Below, piece by piece: positions 24,465-32,443 of a stretch of DNA of 64,000 bases. Origin of the DNA: PoT sp049331405 (GTDB taxonomy: Bacteria; Planctomycetota; Planctomycetia; Isosphaerales; Isosphaeraceae); assembly GCF_049331405.1 (NCBI RefSeq), contig NZ_CP186274.1:868001-932000 (forward strand). Direction: 5' to 3'. Every line of letters begins with the position of its first letter. Within the stretch, counting starts at the first letter, position 1. The notes beneath the pieces are model-generated. The model was not told where the DNA came from, did no database searches, and saw only the letters and a program-made list of their open reading frames with translations. Both the position numbers and the translations under genes were made by a program.

Positions 24465-26042
24465 TCAGGCGCCGGCGCCTGGGCGGCCGAGGACTTCGCG
24501 GGGCTGGTCGCGGTCGCGCCTGGAGGCGATGGCGTTGACGGCGTTGAGGTAGGCCTCGGCCGAGGCCTCGATAATATCGGTCGAGGCGGCGCGGCCGCGG
24601 AAGGAACGCTGGTCGGACTCGACTTCCAGCTCGAGGGAGACCTCGCCCTGCGCGTCCTTGCCGCCGGTGACGCCCCGCACGGCGAACTCGCGGAGATTGG
24701 CGGTGATGCCGGTGACACGCTCGACGGCCTTGAAGATGGCGTCGACCGGGCCGTCGCCGGTGGCAGCGTCGGTGACCTCCTGGCCGTCCGGGCGCCTGAT
24801 GCAGACGGTGGCCGTCGGGATCACGTTCGTGCCGGCCGTCGTGTGCAGGCCGACCAGCGCCCAGTGGGCGGTCACGTCCTGAATATGCTTCTCGATCAGG
24901 ACGACCAGATCGTCGTCGTAGACTTCCTTCTTCTTGTCCGCCAGCGCCTTGAAGTCGACGAACAGGATCTCGAGCTGGGCGTCGTTCAGGTGGTAGCCCA
25001 GCTCGGTGACGCGGTCGCGCAGGGCGTGCCGGCCGGAGTGCTTGCCCAGGACGAGGTCGGTCTTGGGGACGCCGACTTCCTCGGGACGCATGATCTCGTA
25101 AGTGGATCGTTCCTTGAGCATGCCGTCCTGGTGGATGCCGGCCTCGTGGGCGAAGGCGTTGCGGCCGACGATCGCCTTGTTGCGCTGGACGGCCAGGCCG
25201 GTGACGGTCGAGACCATCCGGCTGACGGGATAGAGCCGCTCCGACTTGATGCCGGTGGTCAGGCCGTAGTAGTCGAACCGGGTCTTCAAGGCCATGACGA
25301 TCTCTTCGAGCGCGGCGTTTCCGGCACGCTCGCCGATACCGTTAATCGTGCACTCGACCTGCCGGGCCCCGACCTCGCAGGCGGCCAGGCTATTGGCGAC
25401 GGCCAGGCCCAGGTCGTTGTGGCAATGGACGCTGATGACCGCCTGGCCGATGTTCGGGACGCGCTCGCGGAGCGTCTTGATGACGCCGGCGTACTGCGTC
25501 GGCGTGGCGTAGCCGACGGTGTCGGGGATGTTGACGGTCGTGGCCCCGGCCTCGATGGCGGCCTGGACGACGTCGCAGAGGAAGTCGACCTCGGTCCTGG
25601 CGGCGTCCTCGGGGCTGAACTCGATGTCGGCGCAGACCGACTTGGCGTGGCGGACGCTGGCGACGGCCCGCTCGATGACCTGCTCGCGGGTCATCTTCAG
25701 CTTGTGCTCGCGGTGGATGGCCGAGGTCGCGAGGAAGACGTGGATCCGCGGGCTCTGGGCGAACTGGAGCGCCTCCCAGGCCCGGTCGATGTCACGCTCG
25801 TTGCTGCGGGCGAGGCCGCAGACGACGGTGCCGCTGATCTCGGTGGCGATGGCGCGGACGGCCTCGAAGTCGCCGGGGGAGGCGATTGGGAACCCGGCCT
25901 CGATGATGTCGACCCCGAGCGCGGCGAGGGCGCGTGCCACCTCGATCTTCTCGACCATGTTCATGCTCGCGCCCGGCGACTGCTCGCCGTCACGCAACGT
26001 CGTGTCGAAGATCCGGATCCGATTCGCGTTCGCATCGGCCAT
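24465..26042 (-). CDS. leuA: 2-isopropylmalate synthase
   Basis: A 525-residue enzyme that condenses 2-ketoisovalerate with acetyl-CoA in the first committed step of leucine synthesis. The TIM-barrel catalytic motifs are IFDTTLRDGEQSPG at the N-terminus, SVHCHNDLGLAVANS and GIGERAGNAALEE. A C-terminal LeuA regulatory (leucine-binding) domain begins near TNVIPTATVCIRRPDG, so feedback inhibition by leucine is expected. The ATG at 26042 is preceded by an AGAAGAG-type ribosome-binding site. The roughly 290-base leader upstream carries a leucine-rich leader ORF, an antiterminator and an intrinsic terminator, so expression is probably also attenuated by leucine supply. Confidence 0.95.
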   Translation of the reverse strand: MADANANRIRIFDTTLRDGEQSPGASMNMVEKIEVARALAALGVDIIEAGFPIASPGDFEAVRAIATEISGTVVCGLARSNERDIDRAWEALQFAQSPRIHVFLATSAIHREHKLKMTREQVIERAVASVRHAKSVCADIEFSPEDAARTEVDFLCDVVQAAIEAGATTVNIPDTVGYATPTQYAGVIKTLRERVPNIGQAVISVHCHNDLGLAVANSLAACEVGARQVECTINGIGERAGNAALEEIVMALKTRFDYYGLTTGIKSERLYPVSRMVSTVTGLAVQRNKAIVGRNAFAHEAGIHQDGMLKERSTYEIMRPEEVGVPKTDLVLGKHSGRHALRDRVTELGYHLNDAQLEILFVDFKALADKKKEVYDDDLVVLIEKHIQDVTAHWALVGLHTTAGTNVIPTATVCIRRPDGQEVTDAATGDGPVDAIFKAVERVTGITANLREFAVRGVTGGKDAQGEVSLELEVESDQRSFRGRAASTDIIEASAEAYLNAVNAIASRRDRDQPREVLGRPGAGA

Positions 26043-26075
26043 GGCTGAAACTCTTCTCTGGTCTCGTGTTGGGAC

Positions 26076-26094
26076 GGGGGAATCGAATTCCCCC
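26076..26094 (-). repeat. Perfect hairpin in leuA 5' UTR near the start codon
   Basis: GGGGGAAT and ATTCCCCC form a perfect 8-bp stem around a three-base TCG loop. It lies 33 bases upstream of the leuA start and is not followed by T residues, so it is not a terminator. It may shield or stabilise the leader or affect ribosome access. Confidence 0.6.
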
Positions 26095-26122
26095 TCGGGA
26101 CAGAAGTCGCTCGGGTTTGGCT

Positions 26123-26166
26123 TTGACCGGTGTGGATACGCAAAAACCCCGAGACTCACCGGTCAA
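26123..26166 (-). repeat. 10-bp perfect inverted repeat enclosing the leuA terminator 3' arm
   Basis: On the minus strand TTGACCGGTG (26157-26166) is exactly complementary to CACCGGTCAA (26123-26132). The pairing would loop out the 3' arm and U tract of the leuA terminator. It uses the terminator loop bases, so it competes with or follows terminator folding and is compatible with the antiterminator. Confidence 0.65.
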
Positions 26167-26186
26167 GGCGGGTCTCGGGGCTTCGT
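26142..26186 (-). terminator. Intrinsic terminator in the leuA leader (attenuator)
   Basis: CCCCGAGAC (26172-26180) pairs with GTCTCGGGG (26147-26155) in a perfect 9-bp stem with a 16-base loop, followed directly by five U residues (26142-26146). G-U and A-U pairs can extend the base of the stem. It lies about 100 bases upstream of the leuA start, within the predicted leader transcript. It could be read simply as the end of the upstream epimerase gene, but a promoter and leader ORF stand between that gene and this hairpin. Confidence 0.85.
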
Positions 26187-26231
26187 ATGTCACGCGAAAG
26201 GCGCTCAGACGACGAACCCTAAGACTCCGCC
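26167..26231 (-). promoter_or_regulatory. Antiterminator pairing of the leuA attenuator
   Basis: Segment 26212-26231, which includes the stop codon of the leader ORF, can pair with segment 26167-26186, which includes the 5' arm of the terminator. About 18 base pairs form, with one bulged A on each side and one A-C mismatch. The plus-strand readings make it plain: one segment is nearly the reverse complement of the other. Formation of this duplex would prevent the terminator. A ribosome at the leader stop codon would cover the first segment. A short CGGCC/GGCCG hairpin with a TTCG loop (26232-26252) abuts it and could act as the pause hairpin. Confidence 0.8.
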
Positions 26232-26293
26232 CGGCCAAGCCGAAGCAGGCCGAGAATCCGTTGAAGTCGAAGGTTCGCCGCTAGGGATCGCAT
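26219..26293 (-). CDS. leuL: Leucine-rich leader peptide of the leuA attenuator
   Basis: A 24-codon ORF with ATG at 26293 and TAG at 26219-26221. Seven of its 24 codons are leucine (codons 4, 8, 10, 14, 16, 17 and 19), with the cluster RILGLLRL near the end. GGAG lies ten bases upstream of the ATG. The stop codon lies inside the first strand of the antiterminator, and the main Leu cluster ends five codons before the stop. A ribosome stalled on Leu codons would leave the antiterminator free, whereas one reaching the stop would mask it. This is the geometry of classical leu/trp leader peptides. The gene symbol is given by role; homology to enterobacterial leuL is not claimed. Confidence 0.78.
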   Translation of the reverse strand: MRSLAANLRLQRILGLLRLGRAES

Positions 26294-26337
26294 CCAGGTC
26301 AGGCTCCGGGAGCGTCTGCCTCTCGTCCACAGTGGTC

Positions 26338-26367
26338 ATGATAGGCGCTAATACCGGCAAAGGTCAA
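26338..26367 (-). promoter_or_regulatory. Sigma70-like promoter for the leuA leader transcript
   Basis: On the minus strand TTGACC (26362-26367) and TATCAT (26338-26343) are 18 bases apart. Transcription would begin near 26331, about 38 bases before the leader ORF and 290 bases before leuA. A 44-codon ORF that starts inside the -10 box is therefore unlikely to be translated. Confidence 0.65.
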
Positions 26368-26403
26368 TGGCGCGACGAAATTCAAAAATCGGGCGTCCCC
26401 TGC

Positions 26404-27303
26404 TTATCGCGAGGCCTCGAGGATCTCCCCGATCGTCCGCTCGAGCAAGGGGCGCCCGCCGAAACGCATCCCGAGGGCCTGAATCTTGGATGTGACGATC
26501 TGATTCTTAGGGACGGGGGCTTCCCCCCGGATCTCGGCCTTCGAGCCGGAGAGCTCCCGGGCCAGGGTGGCCACGTCGTATTCGGAGATGTACTGGTCGT
26601 AGCACTCGTAGGACTCGCCCGCGATGGCGTCGGCCGAGAGCAGGATCCGCGCGGCTTTGGCGACGTCGGCCGCGTGGACCTCCTTGCCGCCCCCCTTGCA
26701 GTGGACCTCCTGCTCGCGAGCGACGGCCCGGATCAGGTCGAACCACTTGCTGACCTGGGCGGGGTGGGCCAGGCCATAGATCCCAGTCGGCCGCAGGGCG
26801 GCGATCGGATAGCCTTGGCCGAAGCCGTAGCTGTGGACGAACGCCTCGATCGCCGCCTTGGAGGCTCCGTAGTGGCTTTTCGGCCAGGCGGGGTGGGTTT
26901 CGTCGAGCGGGCGCCCTTCGACGATCTTCTCGTGGACGGCCCCCGTCGAGATGAAGACGATCCGCCCGACTCCCGCCTCGCGGGCGGCCTCGAAGAGGCG
27001 GATCGAGCCGACGACGTTGATCTCGGTGAAGCGGACGAGGTCCCCCTCGCCGCCTCGAAACGCCTTTCCCGCTCGGAAGAGCCCGGCGTGGACGAGGGCG
27101 TCGCAGCCCTCGACCAGCCGTCGCGAGGCCTCGGCGTCGCCGAGCTCACCCGGGAGCCACTTGATGGCGTCCGCGAACGGTTCCAGGCCGGTCCGGTCGC
27201 TCGACGGCCGATGCCAGCAGTTCAGTTGATGTCCCTGATCGGCCAGGTCGGCGACCAGGTACCGCCCGAGGAATCCGGTCGCTCCCGTGACTGCGATCCG
27301 CAT
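26404..27303 (-). CDS. NAD-dependent epimerase/dehydratase family protein
   Basis: A 299-residue extended SDR. The dinucleotide loop is VTGATGFLGRYL. IVFISTGAVHEK carries the conserved Ser region, and SHYGASKAAIEAF the YxxxK catalytic pair. ALRPTGIYG is the usual substrate-side motif. It may be a sugar epimerase or a reductase of related substrates; the neighbours do not define one. It ends 36 bases before the leuA leader promoter, so it is separate from leuA control unless read-through occurs. Confidence 0.85.
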   Translation of the reverse strand: MRIAVTGATGFLGRYLVADLADQGHQLNCWHRPSSDRTGLEPFADAIKWLPGELGDAEASRRLVEGCDALVHAGLFRAGKAFRGGEGDLVRFTEINVVGSIRLFEAAREAGVGRIVFISTGAVHEKIVEGRPLDETHPAWPKSHYGASKAAIEAFVHSYGFGQGYPIAALRPTGIYGLAHPAQVSKWFDLIRAVAREQEVHCKGGGKEVHAADVAKAARILLSADAIAGESYECYDQYISEYDVATLARELSGSKAEIRGEAPVPKNQIVTSKIQALGMRFGGRPLLERTIGEILEASR

Positions 27304-27361
27304 CGGGGGAAGCTCCCTGTTGGTTTGCCTTTGGAGAGGAATACAGCAAGGGCGAGGCGGC

Positions 27362-28396
27362 TTACTTGGCCATCAGGGCCCTGGCGCCGTCGATGACCTT
27401 GTCCCACTGGAAGGCCGGGCCCGGGTCGACCTTGTTCGTCTGGACGTGGTAGTGCCCGAGAACCCCCTCATACGCCTTGAAATCGGCTTCCGGCAGCTTG
27501 TGGTCGACGAGCTTGCCAGAGGCGTCGCGGGGGTAGTCGCACTTGATCTTGGGGAAGACCTTGCAAAGCGTGGCGGTCAGCTTGATGAGCGAGTCGTACT
27601 GCTCGGGGGTGAGGTCGTACTGCTCCAGTTCCTGCCCCTGGACCATGCCCACGACCGGCTCCGGGCGGCTCGGGCGGGCGACCCAGTCCTTGCCGAGCGA
27701 GGCGCGATGGCCCTGGCCCTCGGGCAGGACGAGCTCGATACCCCCCTTGTCGTCCTTGCGATACCACTTGGAAAACACCGGCGCCGCCGACTTGTTCTTG
27801 ACGGGGTAGGCCCCCACGTTGGCGATCTCGATGCCGATCGAGCGGCCATTGGAGATCGTGGCGTGCCAGGCGCCCTCCTTCAGGTCGAGGCTCTGGTAGA
27901 TCGTGCCGTCCACGTCGAGCATGAAATGGACGCTCAGGTTCCGGTGGTCGTGGAGCACCTCGAAGCACTTCTTGCTCGTCCCGGCCACGTCGAAGTGGAT
28001 CACGAACTGGTCGACCACGCTCTGGAGCAGGGGGAGGTCCCAGCCGCCGCCGTGGACCTGCTCGGCCTGTTCGGGGGTCAGGGTGACCTTGCGCCTGCCG
28101 TAGCGGTTAGGCGTCCGCTCCGAATCCCCCTTCCTCACCGGCGGAACGTTCGTCCTGGCGAAGCGATTCTCGACGCGGTAGGCGTCGAATCCGCCCGGAT
28201 CCATCCAGAGGACGACGGGGGCCGTCGTGTGGAAGAGCTGGCCGCAGACGACGATCTCATCCCCCTTGCGCGGGATGGCCTCGCCGACCTTCGGCTCGTC
28301 GGCCGAGGCGGTCAGGTTCAGCCCGAGCAGGAAGGCCATCGACAGCAGGTTCCGGGCGAGGGCGGCGGTGCATTTCGGTCGCGAGTAGCTTCGCAT
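27362..28396 (-). CDS. Secreted N-acetylmuramoyl-L-alanine amidase-like protein
   Basis: A 344-residue protein from ATG 28396 with a signal peptide (NLLSMAFLLGLNLTASA). The middle holds an amidase_2 (type 2 amidase/PGRP) fold: DQFVIHFDVAGTSKKCFEVL with the first zinc His, DVDGTIYQSLDLKEGAWHA with the second, and GIEIANVGAY, the conserved strand. PKIKCDYPRD contains the position where the last zinc ligand is normally found, occupied by residues I cannot assign confidently. Expected to cut the amide between muramic acid and the peptide stem in the periplasm. The reading frame runs further upstream, but the signal peptide defines this start. Confidence 0.82.
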   Translation of the reverse strand: MRSYSRPKCTAALARNLLSMAFLLGLNLTASADEPKVGEAIPRKGDEIVVCGQLFHTTAPVVLWMDPGGFDAYRVENRFARTNVPPVRKGDSERTPNRYGRRKVTLTPEQAEQVHGGGWDLPLLQSVVDQFVIHFDVAGTSKKCFEVLHDHRNLSVHFMLDVDGTIYQSLDLKEGAWHATISNGRSIGIEIANVGAYPVKNKSAAPVFSKWYRKDDKGGIELVLPEGQGHRASLGKDWVARPSRPEPVVGMVQGQELEQYDLTPEQYDSLIKLTATLCKVFPKIKCDYPRDASGKLVDHKLPEADFKAYEGVLGHYHVQTNKVDPGPAFQWDKVIDGARALMAK

Positions 28397-28979
28397 CAGG
28401 AGTCTCTTCGGTCTCAAAAGACGGCGTGGCGGGGCGTCAATTCCCGGAGAGCGGCTGCGCCCGGTCGCCTGGATATCGCGGCCTGATGCCGGAAATCCGG
28501 GAGGGGCGGGGAGAGGTCGGCGCGACGCTCGGCGTCCGGGAATCCGGGCGGGGAGAGAGCAAGCCTGCTTGCCGGAGGGCCGAGGGGCACCTCGGCCAGG
28601 CTCGGCATCGGTCTTTCCCCGAGACAAGTCGGCGTCAAGTCTGAAAGTATTGGCCAGCGTTTGCGCGAAGACAACCCCCGGGCGGGTTTTGGGCCCGAGA
28701 CTTCGCGATGAGCCTGCGCGTGCAGAGGCCTGCTGCCAGGTCCGGCGTGCTGGCTTGTCGAGGTGGATGTGGTCGGGGCGGGGGCCGAGTGGGCCCGCCC
28801 GGCGAAGGGGAGGGGCGAGGAACCGCCGTCGGGGAGAGGGGGCGGACCTGGATTCATGGGCGAACCTCGCCGCAAGGGCCCACGCGAATCGATCTCGCCA
28901 TCGCCCGACCCAGGCTCCTTGGCTTGGCGTCGGGCGTCCCGGCGATGGGGATGAGGCCGAGGTTTTGGCCTCGGTCAGA
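28397..28979. other. 583-base stretch without a recognised gene
   Basis: A very GC-rich, purine-skewed sequence between two minus-strand genes. The long overlapping frames across it look like composition artefacts: they are arginine/glycine/proline-rich and run antisense to the next gene. Near 28950-28975, GAGGCC...GGCCTC / CCGAGG...CCTCGG can form a hairpin just after the pyrophosphatase stop. I see no tRNA or known RNA. Confidence 0.4.
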
Positions 28980-29522
28980 TCAATGGAAGCCCTTGCGGCG
29001 GGCGTGGCTGTAGCGCTGGAGGGCCTCCTCGATGACGGGGAGGGCGACCTCGGACGGCTGGATCTCGTCGACCTCGACCGACTTGCCTTCGAGGAACTTG
29101 TAGTCCTGGAAGAAGCGGCGGAGCATGGCCAGGCGGTGCGAGGGGAGTTCCTGGGCCTCGCGGAAGCTATTGAACTCGGGGTCGCCGACGGCGACGGCCA
29201 GGATCTTGTGGTCGCGCTTGCCGCTGTCGACCATGGTCATCAGGCCGATCGCCCTCGCGGTGACGAGGGTCATCGGGGCCACGGCTTCCTGGCAGAGCAC
29301 CAGGACGTCCAACGGATCCTCGTCCTCGGCATACGTCTGCGGGATAAATCCGTAGTTCGCCGGGTAGTAGACCGCCGAGTAGAGCACCCGGTCGAGCCGG
29401 AGCAGCCCCGTGCGCTTGTCGAGTTCGTACTTGACGCTCGATCCCATCGGGATCTCAACCAGAGCGTTGAACTCCATGGGCAGGTGTTCGCCCGGGGTGA
29501 CGTCGTGCCAGGGATGCAGCAT
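28980..29522 (-). CDS. ppa: Inorganic pyrophosphatase (family I)
   Basis: A 180-residue soluble pyrophosphatase that hydrolyses PPi to two phosphates and so drives biosynthetic reactions. Signatures are IPMGSSVKYELDK, YPANYGFIPQTYAEDEDPLDVLV with the metal-binding DxDPxD, and the AIGLMTMVDSGKRDHKIL strand. ATG 29522 gives MLHPWHDVTPGEHLP, the usual N-terminus. A much longer same-frame ORF upstream is a shadow of the channel-like gene next to it. Confidence 0.93.
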   Translation of the reverse strand: MLHPWHDVTPGEHLPMEFNALVEIPMGSSVKYELDKRTGLLRLDRVLYSAVYYPANYGFIPQTYAEDEDPLDVLVLCQEAVAPMTLVTARAIGLMTMVDSGKRDHKILAVAVGDPEFNSFREAQELPSHRLAMLRRFFQDYKFLEGKSVEVDEIQPSEVALPVIEEALQRYSHARRKGFH

Positions 29523-29731
29523 GGTTATCGGTCGCTTTGGGGGTCTGAACGCCTCACAAGTGGAGGTCGAAGATCCTATCATACCAGACGACCCCCGCGC
29601 CGAAAACCAGCCGCCGGGGCCCGAGCGGGAGGTTTGCGCAGTCCGGAGCGTTCCAGCCATGCGCGACGCCATCCCGCCGGGCGGACTCGATCGGGCGGAC
29701 GAGGCCGCGCATGGATCGGGATGCGACGATT

Positions 29732-31048
29732 TTAACGGATGACCTTGCGGCTGAAGGCGACGATGAAGAGGCCCCAGAGCAGGGTGCCCAAAATCGACTC
29801 GATGATGAGCGGGACGTTCATCCACCCCTTGGCGGCGAGCCGCATGTCGCCGAAGCCCGAGATGAAGGCCGAGACGCTGGTGAGCGTCGCGATCATCGTC
29901 CGGTTCGCGAAGGTGTGCTTGGGCCCCTCGAACGGCATGTTGTCGGGGTCGACGATGAACGAGTCGATCCCCGCCATGTAGATCAGGGCGAAGGCGAACA
30001 TGATGACGACCGCCGCGCGGATCGCCCGCCCGGGGTTCGTGCCGTAGCCGCAGCCGTGGTCCAAAAAGAGCCAGTCGCCGAAGTGGCTGCACTTCGACCA
30101 GGGGCGCTTCCACGACCGCTGCCTGGAGAGCCTCTGGTTCACCTTGAACCGGTAGAACGCCCAGTCTTCCTGGTCGTACCGATGCAGGCCTTCGAAGACC
30201 CGCTTGAGGAACGCGTACTCATACATGGCCTGCGAGTAGTCGCCCGAGATCTCGCTCGCGAGCCGCCCCTCGACCTGATCGGGCCGGATCAGGATCCGTT
30301 CGGCCACCATATTTGCGAAGGCGAAGCGCTGCTTTTCCCCCTGCTCGATGTCCTCGAGATAGACGTAGTCATGCAGCTTGGCCTTCGAGAGGTCGACCAG
30401 GCCGTCGAAGCGGGTCCGGTCCGCCTGCCACTTCTTCTGGACGACCGTGCCCCGGAAGAGGAGGTCGTCGCGGAACTTGCACTGGGTCAGGATGAACCCT
30501 TCCTCGACGTGGAAGCTCCGGAAGTCGGCACTGCCGAGGAACTCGCACTGCTTGAATTCGACCCAGCCGTTGAAGACGGCATCCCAGAGGCGAATCGTCG
30601 CGATCTCGGCATTCTGGACGAGGAACTTCCCCCGAGCTCGGACCGAGTCGAGCCGGCAGGTGCCATGGACCTTGAAGTTCCGGAACTGCGGCTTGATGAT
30701 GGTCGAGCCCATGAATCGCAAGTCTTTGGTGAAGAAGGATTTCTTCGAGATCTGCGGCCGATCCAGGGTGCAGGCCTCGAAGCTGACGAGGTCGGCGAAG
30801 TTGGCCCCCTCGATGGAGAAGCCGGCGAGCGTCACCCGGCGGAACTGGACGGGCTTCGCGAAGGCCCCCCTGAGCCTCAACCGCTCGATCCGGACCCCTT
30901 CGATGACCTCGCCGCGCTGGATTTTCTCCAGGGCCTCGGCGGCGGTCATCACATGCTTCGACGGCTGGGCATCGCCGGCGTCGGAGACCTCATCAACGGC
31001 CTCGTCTTCGGCCTCGAGCTCGCTCGTTTCGCGATCAGTCATGTCCAT
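29732..31048 (-). CDS. Pentapeptide-like repeat protein fused to a two-helix ion-channel domain
   Basis: A 438-residue protein. Residues about 50-250 form a right-handed beta-helix-like series (GVRIERLRLRGAF, FRRVTLAGFSIEGANF, CRLDSVRARGKF), as in pentapeptide-repeat proteins but degenerate. A helical linker follows. The C-terminus has two membrane helices (AAVVIMFAFALIYMAGI and ESILGTLLWGLFIVAF) flanking TSVSAFISGFGDMR, which sits where a K+-channel pore loop (TVGYGD-like) would be. It is probably a small cation channel gated or scaffolded by the cytoplasmic helix; ion selectivity is inferred only from SGFGD. Confidence 0.72.
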   Translation of the reverse strand: MDMTDRETSELEAEDEAVDEVSDAGDAQPSKHVMTAAEALEKIQRGEVIEGVRIERLRLRGAFAKPVQFRRVTLAGFSIEGANFADLVSFEACTLDRPQISKKSFFTKDLRFMGSTIIKPQFRNFKVHGTCRLDSVRARGKFLVQNAEIATIRLWDAVFNGWVEFKQCEFLGSADFRSFHVEEGFILTQCKFRDDLLFRGTVVQKKWQADRTRFDGLVDLSKAKLHDYVYLEDIEQGEKQRFAFANMVAERILIRPDQVEGRLASEISGDYSQAMYEYAFLKRVFEGLHRYDQEDWAFYRFKVNQRLSRQRSWKRPWSKCSHFGDWLFLDHGCGYGTNPGRAIRAAVVIMFAFALIYMAGIDSFIVDPDNMPFEGPKHTFANRTMIATLTSVSAFISGFGDMRLAAKGWMNVPLIIESILGTLLWGLFIVAFSRKVIR

Positions 31049-31127
31049 GAGATCACCCGTCGGGGAGTACCATGTTTCAAGTTGACAGTGATTCGCCGGC
31101 CGCGCCCGATTCTTTCAGGTCCGCCCT

Positions 31128-32126
31128 TCAAAACTCGGCGCGGACGTTGGGGAAGACGGCCTTCGCCTCGTCGAGGAGCTTCTGATACTGCCCCTCGTAC
31201 CGGGCCGAGAAGTGGATCAGCACCAGCTCCTCGACCTCGGCGAGCCTGGCGAGTTCCCCCGCCTGCCCCGCGAGCATATGGCGATATTTCTCGGCCTGGG
31301 GCCTCTGGGCCTCGGCATAGAACGAGTCGCAATACAGTCGCCTGGCCTTGTGGGCGAGCCGGAGGAGCCCCGGCTTCGACGTCTCGCTCCAGGCGGTGTC
31401 GGTGACGTACGCGATCCGGCGGCCGGGCACGTTGCTGAAGGCCTGCTCGAGCACCCAGCCGAGCGCCCGCTTCTCGCCCCCGACGGTGAGCGCCGTGTCG
31501 ATCGGGGCGCCGTTCTTCTGCATCTTGACCGCCCGGCCGATCCAGGCCCCCTTGGGGAGGCCGTTCGCCGCGATCTTGGCCGGATCCGGCTCGAGACCCT
31601 CCGGCTCGACGAGCGCGAAGGCGAGGCAGGGGACCGTGTGATCGACGAGCGCGGCCTCGACGCGGAGCAGTTGGGTCTCGTGGATCAGGGGGCCTTGCCA
31701 GTCCTTCTCCTCGATCTCGGGCTTCGGGAACCGCCGCGAGCATTCCAGGTGGGCCGCGCGGATACGCCCCTCGAGGATCTCGTGGACCTTCAAAACGATC
31801 TTCTGGAAGGGAAAGAAGGGATACTCGTAACTTTTGATCCGATCATACACCTTGGTGATCGTGCCGGTCGGGCCGTAGATGTGGAGGGCCTTGTCGCGGT
31901 CGAGGTTCGCGCGGACGATCCGGTCCAGGCCGATGAAGTGGTCGACGTGATGGTGGGTGATGAACACCGCGTCGAGGTCGCCGAGCCTGGCGGAGTCGAG
32001 ACTCCCGTTCTCGCCGGCGTCGAACAGGAGCGCATCGTCCTTGCCCGTGTAGTCGATGAACAGGCCGGGGTCCCCGGTCGAGCCGTTGACCAGCCGGACC
32101 TCGGTGCAATCGCTGTCGCCTGGCAT
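31128..32126 (-). CDS. Ribonuclease Z-like metallo-beta-lactamase-fold hydrolase
   Basis: A 332-residue metallo-beta-lactamase-fold protein. FITHHHVDHFIGLDRI is the HxHxDH metal motif, YVTDTAWSE provides the later Asp ligand, and VLIHFSARYEGQY provides the last His, the arrangement seen in RNase Z/ElaC enzymes that trim tRNA 3' ends. Longer inserts than in bacterial RNase Z (around residues 110-230) make another phosphodiesterase role possible. It is divergent from the archaemetzincin gene. Confidence 0.78.
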   Translation of the reverse strand: MPGDSDCTEVRLVNGSTGDPGLFIDYTGKDDALLFDAGENGSLDSARLGDLDAVFITHHHVDHFIGLDRIVRANLDRDKALHIYGPTGTITKVYDRIKSYEYPFFPFQKIVLKVHEILEGRIRAAHLECSRRFPKPEIEEKDWQGPLIHETQLLRVEAALVDHTVPCLAFALVEPEGLEPDPAKIAANGLPKGAWIGRAVKMQKNGAPIDTALTVGGEKRALGWVLEQAFSNVPGRRIAYVTDTAWSETSKPGLLRLAHKARRLYCDSFYAEAQRPQAEKYRHMLAGQAGELARLAEVEELVLIHFSARYEGQYQKLLDEAKAVFPNVRAEF

Positions 32127-32443
32127 GCGTCCGCCATCCCCTTCGCCGATGATCTTGGTCCTTCGTGCCGCAATGCTTCGGGGATGATCTCAGCGACGCC
32201 CCCGGTTTGCAACGTCCTGAATCCCGCGGCGGATACTCCATCTGGCCCTACAGATCTCCCAGAAGCCCTATCGGCCAGATTCGGCCGGACTGACGTCTGT
32301 AATACGTGTTTCATCCGAGGAATCATCTTCCTTGATTTCGCAGGAAGTTGGTCGGTCCCGCGATGACAGGTGTCGGAACGCGCGTTAAGATTCGTGAAGG
32401 TCGGGGGCAGCGAGGGCCCTCACACAAAAAACGGAGGCGGAAC
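32127..32443. other. Divergent intergenic region
   Basis: It separates the RNase Z-like and archaemetzincin genes and must contain both promoters, but no convincing -35/-10 pair was found. GGAGG eight bases before the ATG at 32444 is a good ribosome-binding site. Confidence 0.35.

Noticed and set aside
24405..26048. 547-codon open frame on the plus strand over leuA
   Set aside because: LeuA has every catalytic motif on the other strand; this frame is Asp/Gly/Val-rich antisense sequence.
26205..26339. 44-codon ORF in the leuA leader
   Set aside because: Its ATG lies inside the predicted -10 box, it has no ribosome-binding site and few Leu codons. The overlapping 24-codon Leu-rich ORF fits the attenuator far better.
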